A DNA stretch of 64,000 nt from Duganella sp. BuS-21 (lineage in GTDB: Bacteria > Pseudomonadota > Gammaproteobacteria > Burkholderiales > Burkholderiaceae_D), in contig CP097466.1 in NCBI GenBank assembly GCA_041874725.1, forward strand, positions 3,038,001-3,102,000. The letters are read 5' to 3'. Positions 25,771 through 34,898 of the stretch are shown here, in pieces. Both the position numbers and the translations under genes were made by a program. The notes under the pieces are model-generated. The model ran no database searches, was not told the DNA's origin, and saw only the letters and a program-made list of their open reading frames with translations. Numbering within the stretch: the stretch's first letter is position 1; each line of letters opens with the position of its first letter.

Positions 25771-26328
25771 ATGCACACATTCTCTTTTCACTACACATTG
25801 GCCGACGACGGCGTGAACGATGGCGCTTCAGAAGACGGGTACACCTTCATGTTGCAAGGCAATGCTGGCAAAGCTACGCGGTTTGAGCTTGATAGCGTCA
25901 TGGATAACACGCCCATGGCAGCGCTTCGGCTGGCTACAAGTACCTCGCCACAGGAGCTAAGATTTGAAATCGAGGATAAGCGCGGCAGGCTTGACCACTT
26001 ACGATCAAAGCATTACACGCTGCATTTAGCGCGTAATGATGGCAGGCCAATGCAACAGAACGAAGTGCAGCTCGCGCTACTGCTTTACACAATGGAGCGC
26101 GCAAGGGAGCCAGTTTTCTTAATCCCACGCTCGACGCTGGAGACCCTACTTGTAGCTGATCGATCACTGAGTCAGGCGTTGCTTGCCGCGATGGAGAACG
26201 CTACGCCTTGGCAGCGCGAAGTTCATATTGGCGATCAGGATGTTGCGGCAGGGCTGATGGAGCTTGGCCTCATGATTCCAACGGATGAAGCGGGTTACTA
26301 CACCCTCATGGACATCGAGGTGCGTTGA
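25771..26328 (+). CDS. Hypothetical protein of the element's left arm
   Basis: The 185-residue soluble protein starts 23 bases after the putative Rep gene. It has no signal peptide, membrane helix or motif I recognise. The first half is beta-rich (FSFHYTLADDG, YTFMLQGNAG), the second half helical. Codon use looks like its neighbours. It is likely cotranscribed with the genes on either side. No function is assigned. Confidence 0.6.
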   Translation: MHTFSFHYTLADDGVNDGASEDGYTFMLQGNAGKATRFELDSVMDNTPMAALRLATSTSPQELRFEIEDKRGRLDHLRSKHYTLHLARNDGRPMQQNEVQLALLLYTMERAREPVFLIPRSTLETLLVADRSLSQALLAAMENATPWQREVHIGDQDVAAGLMELGLMIPTDEAGYYTLMDIEVR

Positions 26329-26367
26329 CACTCGCCGGCCAGCTCCGACAATGTGATACTACGAACC

Positions 26368-27171
26368 ATGACCCGCTTCGCGCCCCCAACCCTCTACCAA
26401 TGCCCTGCATGCGCCGGTTACTTTAAGCGCAGCGGATTCAGGTCGTTGTACTTTGATGATGAAATCCCGGACTGGTCAGATGGGAGAAATGGAAACTGGT
26501 GGGCGCGTAAAAGTGGCAATGTGGGGCGATGCCCGTCATGCTCCGGCATCGTCTGGATTGATGACGCAGAAAAGCTGATGCTGGCACCGCAAGAGCCGCG
26601 TCAGATAGGCCCAATCGCCCGCGTGTGGCATCTACTCACAGGCGACCGTAGCGGCAGACTGCGCGAAGAGCGGGAATGGAAAGTTCTGCCGGCCGTGATT
26701 CAGCAGGCGGAATACTTCGACGGATTAGTGCACGCGCATGATTTCATCGAGGCGTTGACCAGCTTTTCGTCTGATGCGCAGGACCGTGAGACCTATCTAC
26801 GCCGCCGCATATGGTGGGCATCCAGCGATCATCTGCGAGGCCAGCGGGGCGTCAGCTTAATAGCCCTCCCCAGCGTAGCGGAAGACGTGGCACACGCAAA
26901 TATGCAGCGCCTTCTAGAGCTGTTTGAGCACGATCCGAAGGAGCAAGTAGCGCGCGGCGAACTGCTGCGCCAAGTTGGCCGATTTGATGAGGCGGTGGCC
27001 GTCCTGAGGGCCGTGAAGCCAGATGGTTACTCCGAGGTCAAGGCGGTCAAGATTGAGCGATTGGCCCGCGCCGGCATCGCGGAACTGCAAAACCTAAAAG
27101 CTACGCCAGTGCGGCGATCAACAAGAGAGGGTGCTACTGACCTGCCGAAGTTCGGCGGAGTCGCGTGGTAA
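26368..27171 (+). CDS. Hypothetical protein with N-terminal zinc ribbon
   Basis: The 267-residue protein has two CxxC pairs near the N-terminus (YQCPACAGYF and GRCPSCSGIVW), forming a plausible zinc ribbon with a Trp-rich loop between. A later segment (RGELLRQVGRFDEAVAVLRAV) looks like one tetratricopeptide-like helix pair. ATG 26368 is chosen as the more natural start; an in-frame GTG at 26353 is possible. Follows the two preceding ORFs on the same strand. No known function. Confidence 0.6.
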   Translation: MTRFAPPTLYQCPACAGYFKRSGFRSLYFDDEIPDWSDGRNGNWWARKSGNVGRCPSCSGIVWIDDAEKLMLAPQEPRQIGPIARVWHLLTGDRSGRLREEREWKVLPAVIQQAEYFDGLVHAHDFIEALTSFSSDAQDRETYLRRRIWWASSDHLRGQRGVSLIALPSVAEDVAHANMQRLLELFEHDPKEQVARGELLRQVGRFDEAVAVLRAVKPDGYSEVKAVKIERLARAGIAELQNLKATPVRRSTREGATDLPKFGGVAW

Positions 27172-27268
27172 TTAATACGCTTTCGTAGACCCTGCCACCG
27201 CCGCAGGCATTGAGCAATGTCAAAAGCCGAAGCGCCCGGAAGTGTAAGCTGCGGAAAAGTAAGGAGCT

Positions 27269-27508
27269 ATGATGCAACTAGACTACAGCCCCATTCGGCT
27301 TGACGCAGCATTCGGTTACCAGCAGGCGGCGATTCACGCAGTCCGTTCCATGTTGGGTTCGACTCACGGCGGCGCCTTCGCAGCGGCGTTCGTTGTCGAG
27401 CACAGGCAGGACATCCTACGGGCCGCCAGAACGCGCCTATGCGGCTCCAGCGAGCTTGCCGTGGCCGCCGAAGCTATCCGGCTAAGCGACGCACTCAACG
27501 GCCCGTAG
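27269..27508 (+). CDS. Small hypothetical protein preceding a large serine recombinase
   Basis: The 79-residue, Ala-rich helical protein has AAGGAG upstream of its ATG. Its stop TAG at 27506-27508 is part of the TAGGAGG ribosome binding site of the recombinase gene, so the two are tightly coupled. It might be a recombination directionality factor or accessory protein, but nothing in the sequence proves that. Confidence 0.6.
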   Translation: MMQLDYSPIRLDAAFGYQQAAIHAVRSMLGSTHGGAFAAAFVVEHRQDILRAARTRLCGSSELAVAAEAIRLSDALNGP

Positions 27509-27516
27509 GAGGCTCT

Positions 27517-29055
27517 ATGTCGCGGCAACAGCCAGCAGCCAAAAGTGACGGCGTACAAGGTAAACGCGCCGCGATGTACGTCCGCATGTCTAGCCGTCCT
27601 CAAGACCACTCCATCGAGCACCAATGCGCTCGCCTTGAAGAGTACGCCGAAGAGCGCGGCATAGTGATCGTCAAGATGTATGCGGACTCCGGCAAGAGTG
27701 GCCTGCGCATCAACGGGCGCGACGGCATGCAAGAGCTGATTGAAGACGTACAGACCGGAAGCACTGGTTTTGAACTGGTTCTCGTCTACGACGTGAGCCG
27801 CTGGGGCCGATTTCAAGACACTGACGAAGGCGCGCACTACGAGTACCTTTGCCGCCAAGCGGGCATACAAGTGATCTATTGCGCAGAGCCGTTTGAAAAT
27901 GATGGTTCAGCCATTGCATCGATCCTCAAAGGCATGAAACGGACGATGGCCGCTGAATACAGCAGGGAGCTGTCGGCCAAGGTCTTCGCGGCGCAGTGCC
28001 GATTCGCAGCGCAAGGTTACAAGATGGGCGGGTATGCCGGTTATGGATTGCGGCGAGTGTCGTTTGACAAGAATGGACAGAAACGGCGAGTGCTGAGTTC
28101 TGGCGAGCGAAAGGGCGCTGCGACTGATCGAGTACGTTTTTGCTGGGGGCCGCAGAAGGAGATCGATACGATCCGGCAAATTTATGCTTGGTACGTCGAA
28201 GACAAACTTGGTGACACCGCCATCGCGGCGAAGTTGAACGCCCTGAAAGTGAAGTCGGAATGGCGCCGGCCGTGGACTCCCGCACAGGTCAAAACCATCT
28301 TGACCAATGAGAAGTACGTGGGCCGTATCATGTTCAATCGTGGTTCAGCAAAAATGAGTACCGCGCGGCACGCCAACCCCGCGAATGACTGGATTTGCAT
28401 CGACGACGACTTGCCCGCTATCGTAGCTCCGCAGCTCTTCAAAAAAGCCGTAGAAGAGCGGCTGCGGCGGAACAGGGACAAGACCGATAACGAGTTGCTG
28501 GCCATGCTTCGGTCGCTGTACAAAAAGCATGGCAAGGTCACTGTGTCTATCATCATCGCCGCCAAAGGCGTGCCAAACCCGAAGTATTTCGGCGCGCGGT
28601 TTGGATCGCTTGCTGAGGCTTATCAGGCGGCTGGGTTGCCGGCAGCAAAGCCGCTACTCCGGGCAAAGACTTTGCGTGCAGTCAGGCAGTTGCGTGAAGC
28701 TACAATGTCGTCCATTAAGCTCGCCATCGAGCAAGCAAGTGGTGCCCATGAGCCATGCCAACATCCTTGGCTCTTGCGCATCAACGGGCAACTCGACCTT
28801 AAACTTGTCGTTGCCCGCGCGCGTCACGATCCGGCTGGCTACGTCCGCTGGCGTATTCCAATCCTCACGTCACCTGTCCCGGGCTTTGTGCTTTGCGTGC
28901 AAATGGACGCGGCTAACGCGGGCGTGCTGGGCTACTACCTGTTTCCCGTCGCAGACTTCACGCAGGCCCACATCGTCCTGCGGGCGGAGTACCCCGACGA
29001 GAAAGAGCAATATCGCTATCCATCGTTGGCGTCGATGTTTGGGTTGGTTGACTAG
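27517..29055 (+). CDS. Large serine recombinase
   Basis: The 512-residue protein has an N-terminal resolvase domain: AAMYVRMSSRPQDHSIEHQ with nucleophile Ser25, the helix LVYDVSRWGRFQDTDE, and SILKGMKRTMAAEYSRELS. A recombinase domain follows (GYAGYGLRR, AKLNALKVK, WTPAQVKTILTNEKYVG). The C-terminus lacks the usual zinc-ribbon cysteines and coiled coil of phiC31-type integrases, so it is a shorter, atypical member. TAGGAGG at 27506-27512 fixes the start. It may be a second integration or inversion enzyme of the element. Confidence 0.9.
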   Translation: MSRQQPAAKSDGVQGKRAAMYVRMSSRPQDHSIEHQCARLEEYAEERGIVIVKMYADSGKSGLRINGRDGMQELIEDVQTGSTGFELVLVYDVSRWGRFQDTDEGAHYEYLCRQAGIQVIYCAEPFENDGSAIASILKGMKRTMAAEYSRELSAKVFAAQCRFAAQGYKMGGYAGYGLRRVSFDKNGQKRRVLSSGERKGAATDRVRFCWGPQKEIDTIRQIYAWYVEDKLGDTAIAAKLNALKVKSEWRRPWTPAQVKTILTNEKYVGRIMFNRGSAKMSTARHANPANDWICIDDDLPAIVAPQLFKKAVEERLRRNRDKTDNELLAMLRSLYKKHGKVTVSIIIAAKGVPNPKYFGARFGSLAEAYQAAGLPAAKPLLRAKTLRAVRQLREATMSSIKLAIEQASGAHEPCQHPWLLRINGQLDLKLVVARARHDPAGYVRWRIPILTSPVPGFVLCVQMDAANAGVLGYYLFPVADFTQAHIVLRAEYPDEKEQYRYPSLASMFGLVD

Positions 29056-29233
29056 ATGACTTGCTGCCAGCGATTCGCGCGCACGCCAGCACCCTGCACG
29101 GTCTTGGTGGGTTGCGCGCCTACTACATTCAAATTAAATATTAACGAACGAAGGCAATTATCAAATAAACTACATTCGCTCGTAATAGTTAATGTTCTTT
29201 TCAGTCATACCGAACAAACTCTGTGGAGGATTC

Positions 29234-29629
29234 ATGACTACCGCTAACAACCCATTTTTACACCTCATGGCACCGTTGTCGGGGGATGTATGGCAGCGCA
29301 TATATTCACCTTGGTTCTCGCCGGCACTGACGTTTAATTTCGCTGGAGATGAAGCAGTCGAAGCGCGGGTAGTTGCCGATGTGGCGAGCTATGGCAAGCA
29401 GATAGGCTGGTTGAATGAGATTGTTCTGGCGCAACTGGAAGGAAAAGCCCCTAAAGCCGAGGTGGTGAACAAGTTGACCAATGCCGTGGCGAAGATTGAA
29501 GAAATCAAGAAGGGCAAGAAAAATGAGGCATACCGCGCAGCGGTAACGGCCTTGGACTTCTTGGCGGACTCTCAGCCAGAGCTGTACAAAGATCTTGTAG
29601 AGAAGCGGCATAGTGGCGTCGCAAAATGA
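29234..29629 (+). CDS. Hypothetical protein
   Basis: The 131-residue protein has a Trp/Phe/Pro-rich N-terminus (PFLHLMAPLSGDVWQRIYSPWF) and then amphipathic helices with Lys-rich stretches (AKIEEIKKGKKNEAYRAA). TGGAGGA at 29223-29229 fixes ATG 29234 as the start. It has no signal peptide and no recognised family. The pattern could suggest a small phasin-like helical protein, but I do not claim that. Confidence 0.6.
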   Translation: MTTANNPFLHLMAPLSGDVWQRIYSPWFSPALTFNFAGDEAVEARVVADVASYGKQIGWLNEIVLAQLEGKAPKAEVVNKLTNAVAKIEEIKKGKKNEAYRAAVTALDFLADSQPELYKDLVEKRHSGVAK

Positions 29630-29630
29630 T

Positions 29631-29735
29631 AACCATGTCCGCCCCATCCAACTCGATGCCGTGTTCATCGACCAGCGAGCGGCACTGGACGAACGCATTA
29701 CGCGCTTTGCCTGACGAACCGAGAGGCGTTTGCAG
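29631..29735 (-). pseudogene. Possible remnant of a small unknown gene
   Basis: On the minus strand one frame reads a protein-like stretch (LGSSGKARNAFVQCRSLVDE followed by HGIELDGADMVIILRR). An in-frame stop lies just upstream and no start codon is available. It may be the tail of a decayed gene. Nothing else supports it. Confidence 0.25.
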
Positions 29736-29819
29736 TTTGCTTCATGGCTGACCGATGTGCGCTCAAAAACGCGCCTATAGGGGCGTAAAAGCCCACCTAT
29801 ACCAGCAGGCAGATTGAAC

Positions 29820-30077
29820 TCAACGACCACGCTGCGCTGGATCGATAGAATCCTGCGGCGGTCGCATATCAACATGCTCAATGTGCCACTCCTGAACGAC
29901 CGTGGTGAAGCCAAGCCCATGCGGCAGCTTTGCCCGCTGATACCCGCGCCATAACTCGTCGCGCGGCCCCTTACCAACGCATACAGCATCCCACAGAGGT
30001 GCCAGCATCTTGCCCGATTCGTTCGTGTAACCGTGCCGCCGAGCGTCTAGACGCATGTGCCCATTTCCGTAGGACAT
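29820..30077 (-). CDS. Small hypothetical protein, divergent from the SRAP gene, SOS-linked
   Basis: The 85-residue protein contains HMRLDARRHGYTNESGKML and ends DMRPPQDSIDPAQRGR; no family is recognised. ATG 30077 is chosen because GGAGAGG lies 6 bases upstream on the minus strand. The longer frame to 30170 would put its start codon inside the SOS box. Being transcribed away from that box makes DNA-damage induction likely. Confidence 0.5.
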   Translation of the reverse strand: MSYGNGHMRLDARRHGYTNESGKMLAPLWDAVCVGKGPRDELWRGYQRAKLPHGLGFTTVVQEWHIEHVDMRPPQDSIDPAQRGR

Positions 30078-30160
30078 CGTGACCTCTCCAAATACTCCCG
30101 GATCGTTGACGATTTCGTTGTCTGAGCGCTTGATACCCAGCCAGCGCCACTGGATAATTT

Positions 30161-30180
30161 TACTGCACATACATACAGTA
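30161..30180. promoter_or_regulatory. SOS (LexA) box between divergent genes
   Basis: TACTGCACATACATACAGTA matches the CTG-N10-CAG LexA consensus with TACTG and CAGTA flanks on both sides. It lies 59 bases before the SRAP start and 84 bases before the start of the minus-strand ORF, so it could control both. Confidence 0.8.
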
Positions 30181-30238
30181 TAATCATGCCAGCGAGAAAG
30201 CGCTATGATTGCCTACCGACCTAGCAAGGAAAGCCGCC

Positions 30239-30946
30239 ATGTGTGTCAATTTCCGCCCGCCTGATCCCGAACTGCTGGATGCCGTCATGGGCGTCATCAT
30301 CGACCTCAACGACTCTGGTTTCTGGAAGGCGGAGACGTGGAAGGATTATGCTGCGCCTATCGTTCGGCGTGGTGCCGATGGCCGGCGCGAAGGGATAGTG
30401 GCTTCCTACGGCATAGTGCCCCGCAAACGCATTCCGGCCGGCGTGAGGCCCTTCGATACGATGAACGCGCGTAGCGAGACGGTAGGGCAGTTGAGATCGT
30501 TCTCAGGCGCGTGGAAGCGAACCCAATTGTGCTTGGTGCCGATGACCGCCTTTTACGAGCCATGCTATGAAACTGGCAAGGCCGTTCGTTGGGGCATCGG
30601 TATGGCGGATCAATCGATGTTCGCCGTTGCCGGCCTGTGGCGGGAGTGGGAAGGTGATGCCGGGCTGGAGCACTCGTTCACGCAGCTCACTATCAACGCC
30701 GACGACCATTCGCTGATGAACCGCTTTCACAAGCCCGACGATGAAAAGCGCGCATTGGTGATCGTGCCGCAAGCCGAATGGGATGACTGGTTGGCTTGCA
30801 CTGATCCTGAGTATGCTCGCAGCTTCTTGTCGCACTATCCGGCGGACTTGATGACATCTTGCGCGGCGCCAGTACCACTGCGCGAGAAAAAGGCCGTAAA
30901 GTCCGAACCTGAAGCGCCAGAGAGCGGGCAGTTGGGCCTGCTATAG
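30239..30946 (+). CDS. SRAP-domain protein (YedK/HMCES family), SOS response-associated
   Basis: The 235-residue protein starts MCVNF, so Cys2 becomes the N-terminal residue, as needed for DNA-protein crosslinking at abasic sites. Other family motifs are present: NARSET, TAFYEPCYE with the active-site Glu, and LMNRFHKPDDEKRALVI with the His. All key residues of the family are there. The in-frame ATG at 30209 would bury the cysteine, so ATG 30239 is the start. A LexA box lies upstream. It protects abasic sites in single-stranded DNA. Confidence 0.95.
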   Translation: MCVNFRPPDPELLDAVMGVIIDLNDSGFWKAETWKDYAAPIVRRGADGRREGIVASYGIVPRKRIPAGVRPFDTMNARSETVGQLRSFSGAWKRTQLCLVPMTAFYEPCYETGKAVRWGIGMADQSMFAVAGLWREWEGDAGLEHSFTQLTINADDHSLMNRFHKPDDEKRALVIVPQAEWDDWLACTDPEYARSFLSHYPADLMTSCAAPVPLREKKAVKSEPEAPESGQLGLL

Positions 30947-31371
30947 CGCTTTGCATGGCAAAGGCAAGAAGATGGCCCTCACGGGGCTAAACTTGGCATT
31001 GTCGTCAAACTGCACCGCACGCATGGCGTACTGTTGGCTGAACTGTTGCGACCACCAAAAGCGCGTATGCAGCGAAGCAAAGGGTGTAGAAGAGTGTAGT
31101 CATGTAGTCTTTCATGGGCGATCCAAAGCGGTTGAGATGACCGTAGTATGAACGCCGAAAAATAATTCGACCGTCTTTGCGTACCACCCATGCGCGAAAA
31201 TTTTTGACGAGCTGATTGATCCAATAATCAAACGGAGGGGGAGGCTTTTCCCTCCCCCCCCCCTTCTATCCGCGTTCAAGTGCGAATTGAGCAGCTTGTA
31301 CATACGGCACTGTTCGCTCTTCGCGTCCGCCTCCAATGAAATGATTCAATGATCCTACGTGGTAATAACAG
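30947..31371. other. Gene-free stretch
   Basis: No convincing gene is seen in these 425 bases; the frames that stay open are short and without start signals. A G/C-rich hairpin (GGGGGAGG at 31237-31244, CCTCCCCC at 31251-31258) sits next to a ten-C run (31254-31263). It could end transcription from the SRAP side. Confidence 0.5.
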
Positions 31372-31746
31372 CTAGCCGTTGGCTTTCCCTGCACCAGCTT
31401 GCTCAAGTATTTTCAAACCTTCGTTTTGACCAGAATGCTCCAAGCTCGCTCCAGTGATCAAGACGAACATCTGCAAGATATTAAAGTGCGCCGGGGTCTG
31501 GGCGGTAAGTGGTGAAATTTTCCTGCCGAGGTCGTGGTATGCATTGACCAGCGCCTGAATTGAGTGCTTGGCAGCCGCCGCCGTACCACTCAGCACGATA
31601 ACGGATGCAACATCACCCACATAGTCCTCAAGGTGATTTTCAAATCGGTCAACGTAAGCCTCTGCGGACAAACGCTCGCTATGTTCAGCGAGCGAGGTAC
31701 AGCCGTGGGCGCAATCATGCGGTTTACCATTAACGTCAAAGCTCAT
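31372..31746 (-). CDS. Hypothetical protein
   Basis: The 124-residue soluble protein starts MSFDVNGKPHDCAHGCTSL and is otherwise helical. It has a possible metal-binding Cys/His start (CAHGC). GAAAGGAAC precedes the ATG on the minus strand. No family is recognised. It follows the YfbU-family gene on the same strand after a 104-base gap holding a hairpin. Confidence 0.55.
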   Translation of the reverse strand: MSFDVNGKPHDCAHGCTSLAEHSERLSAEAYVDRFENHLEDYVGDVASVIVLSGTAAAAKHSIQALVNAYHDLGRKISPLTAQTPAHFNILQMFVLITGASLEHSGQNEGLKILEQAGAGKANG

Positions 31747-31801
31747 ATGTTCCTTTCAGAAAACGAAATAGAGATGCATTGGGGAGTTCCCCTTGCAGGC
31801 C

Positions 31802-31829
31802 GGTGGGATGGGCATACGCGCATCCCACC
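31802..31829. terminator. Hairpin between the YfbU-family gene and the downstream ORF
   Basis: GGTGGGATG and CATCCCACC form a perfect 9-bp stem around a 10-base loop. It has no T-run on either side, so it may be a weak terminator, an RNA-processing site or a protein site. Confidence 0.4.
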
Positions 31830-31850
31830 GCCCGTCGCAGCGTTGCGTAC

Positions 31851-32372
31851 TCAGCCCGGATGACGCTTAGCATCGAGAATCTGTTTGATCTGGGCCAGAT
31901 CCATCTGCGCGGGTTCACCAAGCTGATGCCACGCGGCCAACATCCGTAGGTAAATCGGCGTCATCGTCATATGTGAATTTCGTACTTCGAGCGGGTTCGA
32001 GCCTAGGGCATCCCTGAAGTTTCCTTCAGCACATTGAGCGCGAGTGTAGCTGAGAAATTCCGTTTCATTGTTGCCGTCAAAGCCCGGCCAGCGCACCGAA
32101 TGTTTTTCTATGTCGCCTTTGTCTGGCAACGCGTCGTAGCTGTAGCTGAGCCGTCCGTGGAGGGCTAATATCTCATGGACAAAGGTCGTATCACGCTCGG
32201 CAAGGACTGGCTGAATTTGCTGGAACACCGTGCGGTACAGAGGTTCATGACCACGGCGCAGATTTTCAGCGATGCGATTCAACCCTTCGCTCTGCTGAGG
32301 ATCAAGCAAGGCCATGATCTCGTATTGATTTGACAATATAAGGCGTTCGACATCAGTCATTTTTATGGTCAT
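31851..32372 (-). CDS. yfbU: YfbU family protein
   Basis: The 173-residue protein begins MTDVERLILSNQYEIMALLDP (split around the start), the YfbU hallmark, and continues with RRGHEPLYRTVF, EILALHGRLSYSYDAL, VRWPGFDGNNETEFL and the C-terminal MLAAWHQLG helix. Length and spacing match the family. YfbU has been linked to programmed cell-death-like phenotypes but its biochemistry is unknown. On this island it sits beside an AIPR gene, divergently transcribed, so a defence connection is conceivable. Confidence 0.88.
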   Translation of the reverse strand: MTIKMTDVERLILSNQYEIMALLDPQQSEGLNRIAENLRRGHEPLYRTVFQQIQPVLAERDTTFVHEILALHGRLSYSYDALPDKGDIEKHSVRWPGFDGNNETEFLSYTRAQCAEGNFRDALGSNPLEVRNSHMTMTPIYLRMLAAWHQLGEPAQMDLAQIKQILDAKRHPG

Positions 32373-32645
32373 TTCCTCAACTCCCTGTTCGTTTTGGAAA
32401 TGCCTACATGTGCTCGTTAGTTGTGATTACAAGAGAAAAAGCGATAATTTCTTTACATCACTTTCTTTGCAGGGCCGAGTCCTCTTGTTGCAAGTAGCCA
32501 GCGCCGCGATTCCTAAGTTAGGTATCGTGAATTGAGCATTCATGCGGGTTTGCGGGCGAAGTGTGTAAAAAAATGTGCGAAAACGAGCCATACCTTGTAC
32601 GCTATTGCCAATTTCCAATCGTTTCAAACAAAAATAGGACGTGGT

Positions 32646-34286
32646 ATGGCCAACTTATTGGACTGGAACACCCTCGAACATCGACTTGCCGCTTTTCTGG
32701 ATCCTGAAAATGGTATCGATAAGCCACAAAAAGCCTTCCCGATACTGATGGTGGCAACTATCCTTGGCATTTCAGAGGAGGATGCAAGCGATGCTATAAC
32801 GGACGGCGCGAAAGACCGAGGTGTTGATGCGATTGTTGTCGATGAGAATCATGGGAATGTAGTACACATCTTTCAATTCAAATGCGCAGATAAATTCGAG
32901 AACGCCAAAAAGAATTTTCCAAGTTCAGAAATTGATAAATTAGCGACATACATAGCAGAAATGCTGGACATGGACGCCACATTAAAGCAAACCTGCAACC
33001 CTATTTTGTGGAATAAAACACAAGAAATATGGGAGGCGATGAATAAACCTGGTGTTGAATTTAAAATTCATTTTTGCGGAAATATGCTGGAGATGACCGC
33101 TGATGAAAAAGCTCGCGCAAGTGCGGTATTCCGAAAGTACCGCCAGTTCACAATTCAGCACTATTCGCTCGATTCGATTGTTAAACTGTTCTTAGACAAT
33201 AACAAGCCAAAAGTTGACTTCACCTTAACGGCGGTTGATAAAGATTATTTTGATCGCACAGATGGAAATGTGCGTGGTTTAATTTGCTCAGTCGAAGCAG
33301 GCGAAATAATTAGAATGGTGACCTCGCCAGAAGATGCCTTAAAAGTTCGGGAGGAAATTTTTAATGACAACGTGAGGGTTTATTTATCGTCAAGTAATAA
33401 GATAAATAAGAAAATTATCGAGTCTGCTCTTTCCGAAGATAAATCTTTATTTTGGTACTTGAACAATGGAATTACTATAACCTGCGACTCATTTTCGTAT
33501 CTAAAGGGACGCCGTGCTCCGCAAATCGAGCTTAAAAATGTGCAAATTGTGAACGGTGGGCAGACTAGCCACGCGCTGTTTGAGGCAGCACAGCAGAAAA
33601 CCGCAGATTTGAGCGATGTTCTAGTACTGGTTAGGATCATTGAGACCAAATCTGAAGCGTTCAGTCTCTCGATTGCAGAATCGACCAATAGTCAGACTCC
33701 AATAAAGGGGCGTGATCTCCGGTCGAACGATGAGATTCAAAAGAGGATTGAAAGTGGATTTGCGGCCGTTGATTATTTCTATGAGAGAAAACAAAATCAA
33801 TGGTCTGACAAACCTAAAGCCCGCCGAATTGATGCTTTTGAATGTGGTCAAGCTTTTGCGGCCTATCATCTCGGAAAGCCAGAAATTGCGAAAAAAGACA
33901 GGGGCCGTATTTATTCCGACCTCTATGATACCGTTTTCACAGAAGACCTTACTATAAACGAATTGCTGTGTTCCTTCTTGCTGCTGCGTGAGATAGACAA
34001 ACTGAAAAAGACGGTTCAATCTGCAATTAGAAACGGGAGCTTGGATGACCCGCAAGAAATATTCTTAATTGATGGTGCCTTCCACGTTCTATACACAGTT
34101 CGACTTTTGGCCGCGAAGAAAAACCTCGATCCGTCGGACTTTCCGACAGTCAAGAAACAAATCAGGCCGGCTATCAATTTGGTGAAAAAAATCGTGAGCG
34201 ATAAGATGAGCAATGACGAAACTTTTTCGTTCAACAGATTCTTCAAGGACAGCGAAACTTCAAAGCTTATCTTTGCTGCAATATGA
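32646..34286 (+). CDS. AIPR-family abortive-infection protein with nuclease-like N-terminus
   Basis: The 546-residue protein has a PD-(D/E)XK-like N-terminal domain: KDRGVDAIVVDE (Asp61) followed by VHIFQFKCADK (Q-F-K at about 77-79), as in Mrr-type nucleases. The AIPR domain at about 230-520 shows NDNVRVYLSSS, LFWYLNNGITITC, IVNGGQTSHALFEA and IKGRDLRSND. AIPR proteins confer abortive infection against phages. ATG 32646 begins the conserved part. The gene is markedly AT-richer than the chromosome, so it was acquired recently. No partner gene is adjacent on the same strand. Confidence 0.85.
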   Translation: MANLLDWNTLEHRLAAFLDPENGIDKPQKAFPILMVATILGISEEDASDAITDGAKDRGVDAIVVDENHGNVVHIFQFKCADKFENAKKNFPSSEIDKLATYIAEMLDMDATLKQTCNPILWNKTQEIWEAMNKPGVEFKIHFCGNMLEMTADEKARASAVFRKYRQFTIQHYSLDSIVKLFLDNNKPKVDFTLTAVDKDYFDRTDGNVRGLICSVEAGEIIRMVTSPEDALKVREEIFNDNVRVYLSSSNKINKKIIESALSEDKSLFWYLNNGITITCDSFSYLKGRRAPQIELKNVQIVNGGQTSHALFEAAQQKTADLSDVLVLVRIIETKSEAFSLSIAESTNSQTPIKGRDLRSNDEIQKRIESGFAAVDYFYERKQNQWSDKPKARRIDAFECGQAFAAYHLGKPEIAKKDRGRIYSDLYDTVFTEDLTINELLCSFLLLREIDKLKKTVQSAIRNGSLDDPQEIFLIDGAFHVLYTVRLLAAKKNLDPSDFPTVKKQIRPAINLVKKIVSDKMSNDETFSFNRFFKDSETSKLIFAAI

Positions 34287-34319
34287 TCGCTCTGAAGCTT
34301 GGCATTGACCTTAGCACCG

Positions 34320-34883
34320 CTAGGCTTTGACGATTGAAAGCACGGTCGCTCTAGAAATGCCATATTGCCGCGCCAAGGCGCTTACGCTCGCCTTGGCAGC
34401 ATACCCATCAATCATTGCAGCACGTTGCTCGGGCGTCGTCTTAGCCGGCCTGCCGAGGGTTTTTCCCTCGGCTTTAGCCCGAGCCAATCCCGCCTGCGTC
34501 CGCTCCACGATCAGGTCGCGTTCCATTTCTGCCACGGCTGCCAACATGGCTAGCATGAGCTTGCCGGCAGGCGACGTGAGATCCAACTTGCCGAGCTGGA
34601 GTACGACGACCTCGATCTGGAGTGCTTCCAGCGATTTGATGGTCGCCAGCACGTCCGGCGCATCACGCCCTAATCGGTCGAGCTTGGATACGACCAGCGT
34701 ATCCTTTCCCCTGAACTTGCCCAGCATCTTGCTGAACTCCTTGCGCTGCGCCGCATGCGCCTTGCCGCTTACGGTATCGGCAAACCAGTACTCGACCATG
34801 TAGCCGGCGCGCTCGATCTCTAGTCGCTGGTTGTCCGCAGTCTGATCCGCTGTCGATACCCTGCCATACCCAAATACCGCCAT
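34320..34883 (-). CDS. Serine resolvase/invertase
   Basis: The 187-residue protein has the resolvase domain: FGYGRVSTADQTADNQ with Ser10, VSKLDRLGRDAPD, and LAAVAEMERDLIVERTQAGL. A helix-turn-helix follows with GRPAKTTPEQRAAMI and ALARQYGISRATVLSIVKA. It is complete and full-length for the Tn3/Hin group. AGGAG lies upstream of ATG 34883. The long open frame upstream is not coding. Repeats directly upstream (34899-34999) look like its res site. Confidence 0.93.
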   Translation of the reverse strand: MAVFGYGRVSTADQTADNQRLEIERAGYMVEYWFADTVSGKAHAAQRKEFSKMLGKFRGKDTLVVSKLDRLGRDAPDVLATIKSLEALQIEVVVLQLGKLDLTSPAGKLMLAMLAAVAEMERDLIVERTQAGLARAKAEGKTLGRPAKTTPEQRAAMIDGYAAKASVSALARQYGISRATVLSIVKA

Positions 34884-34898
34884 TCCGAACTCCTGATG

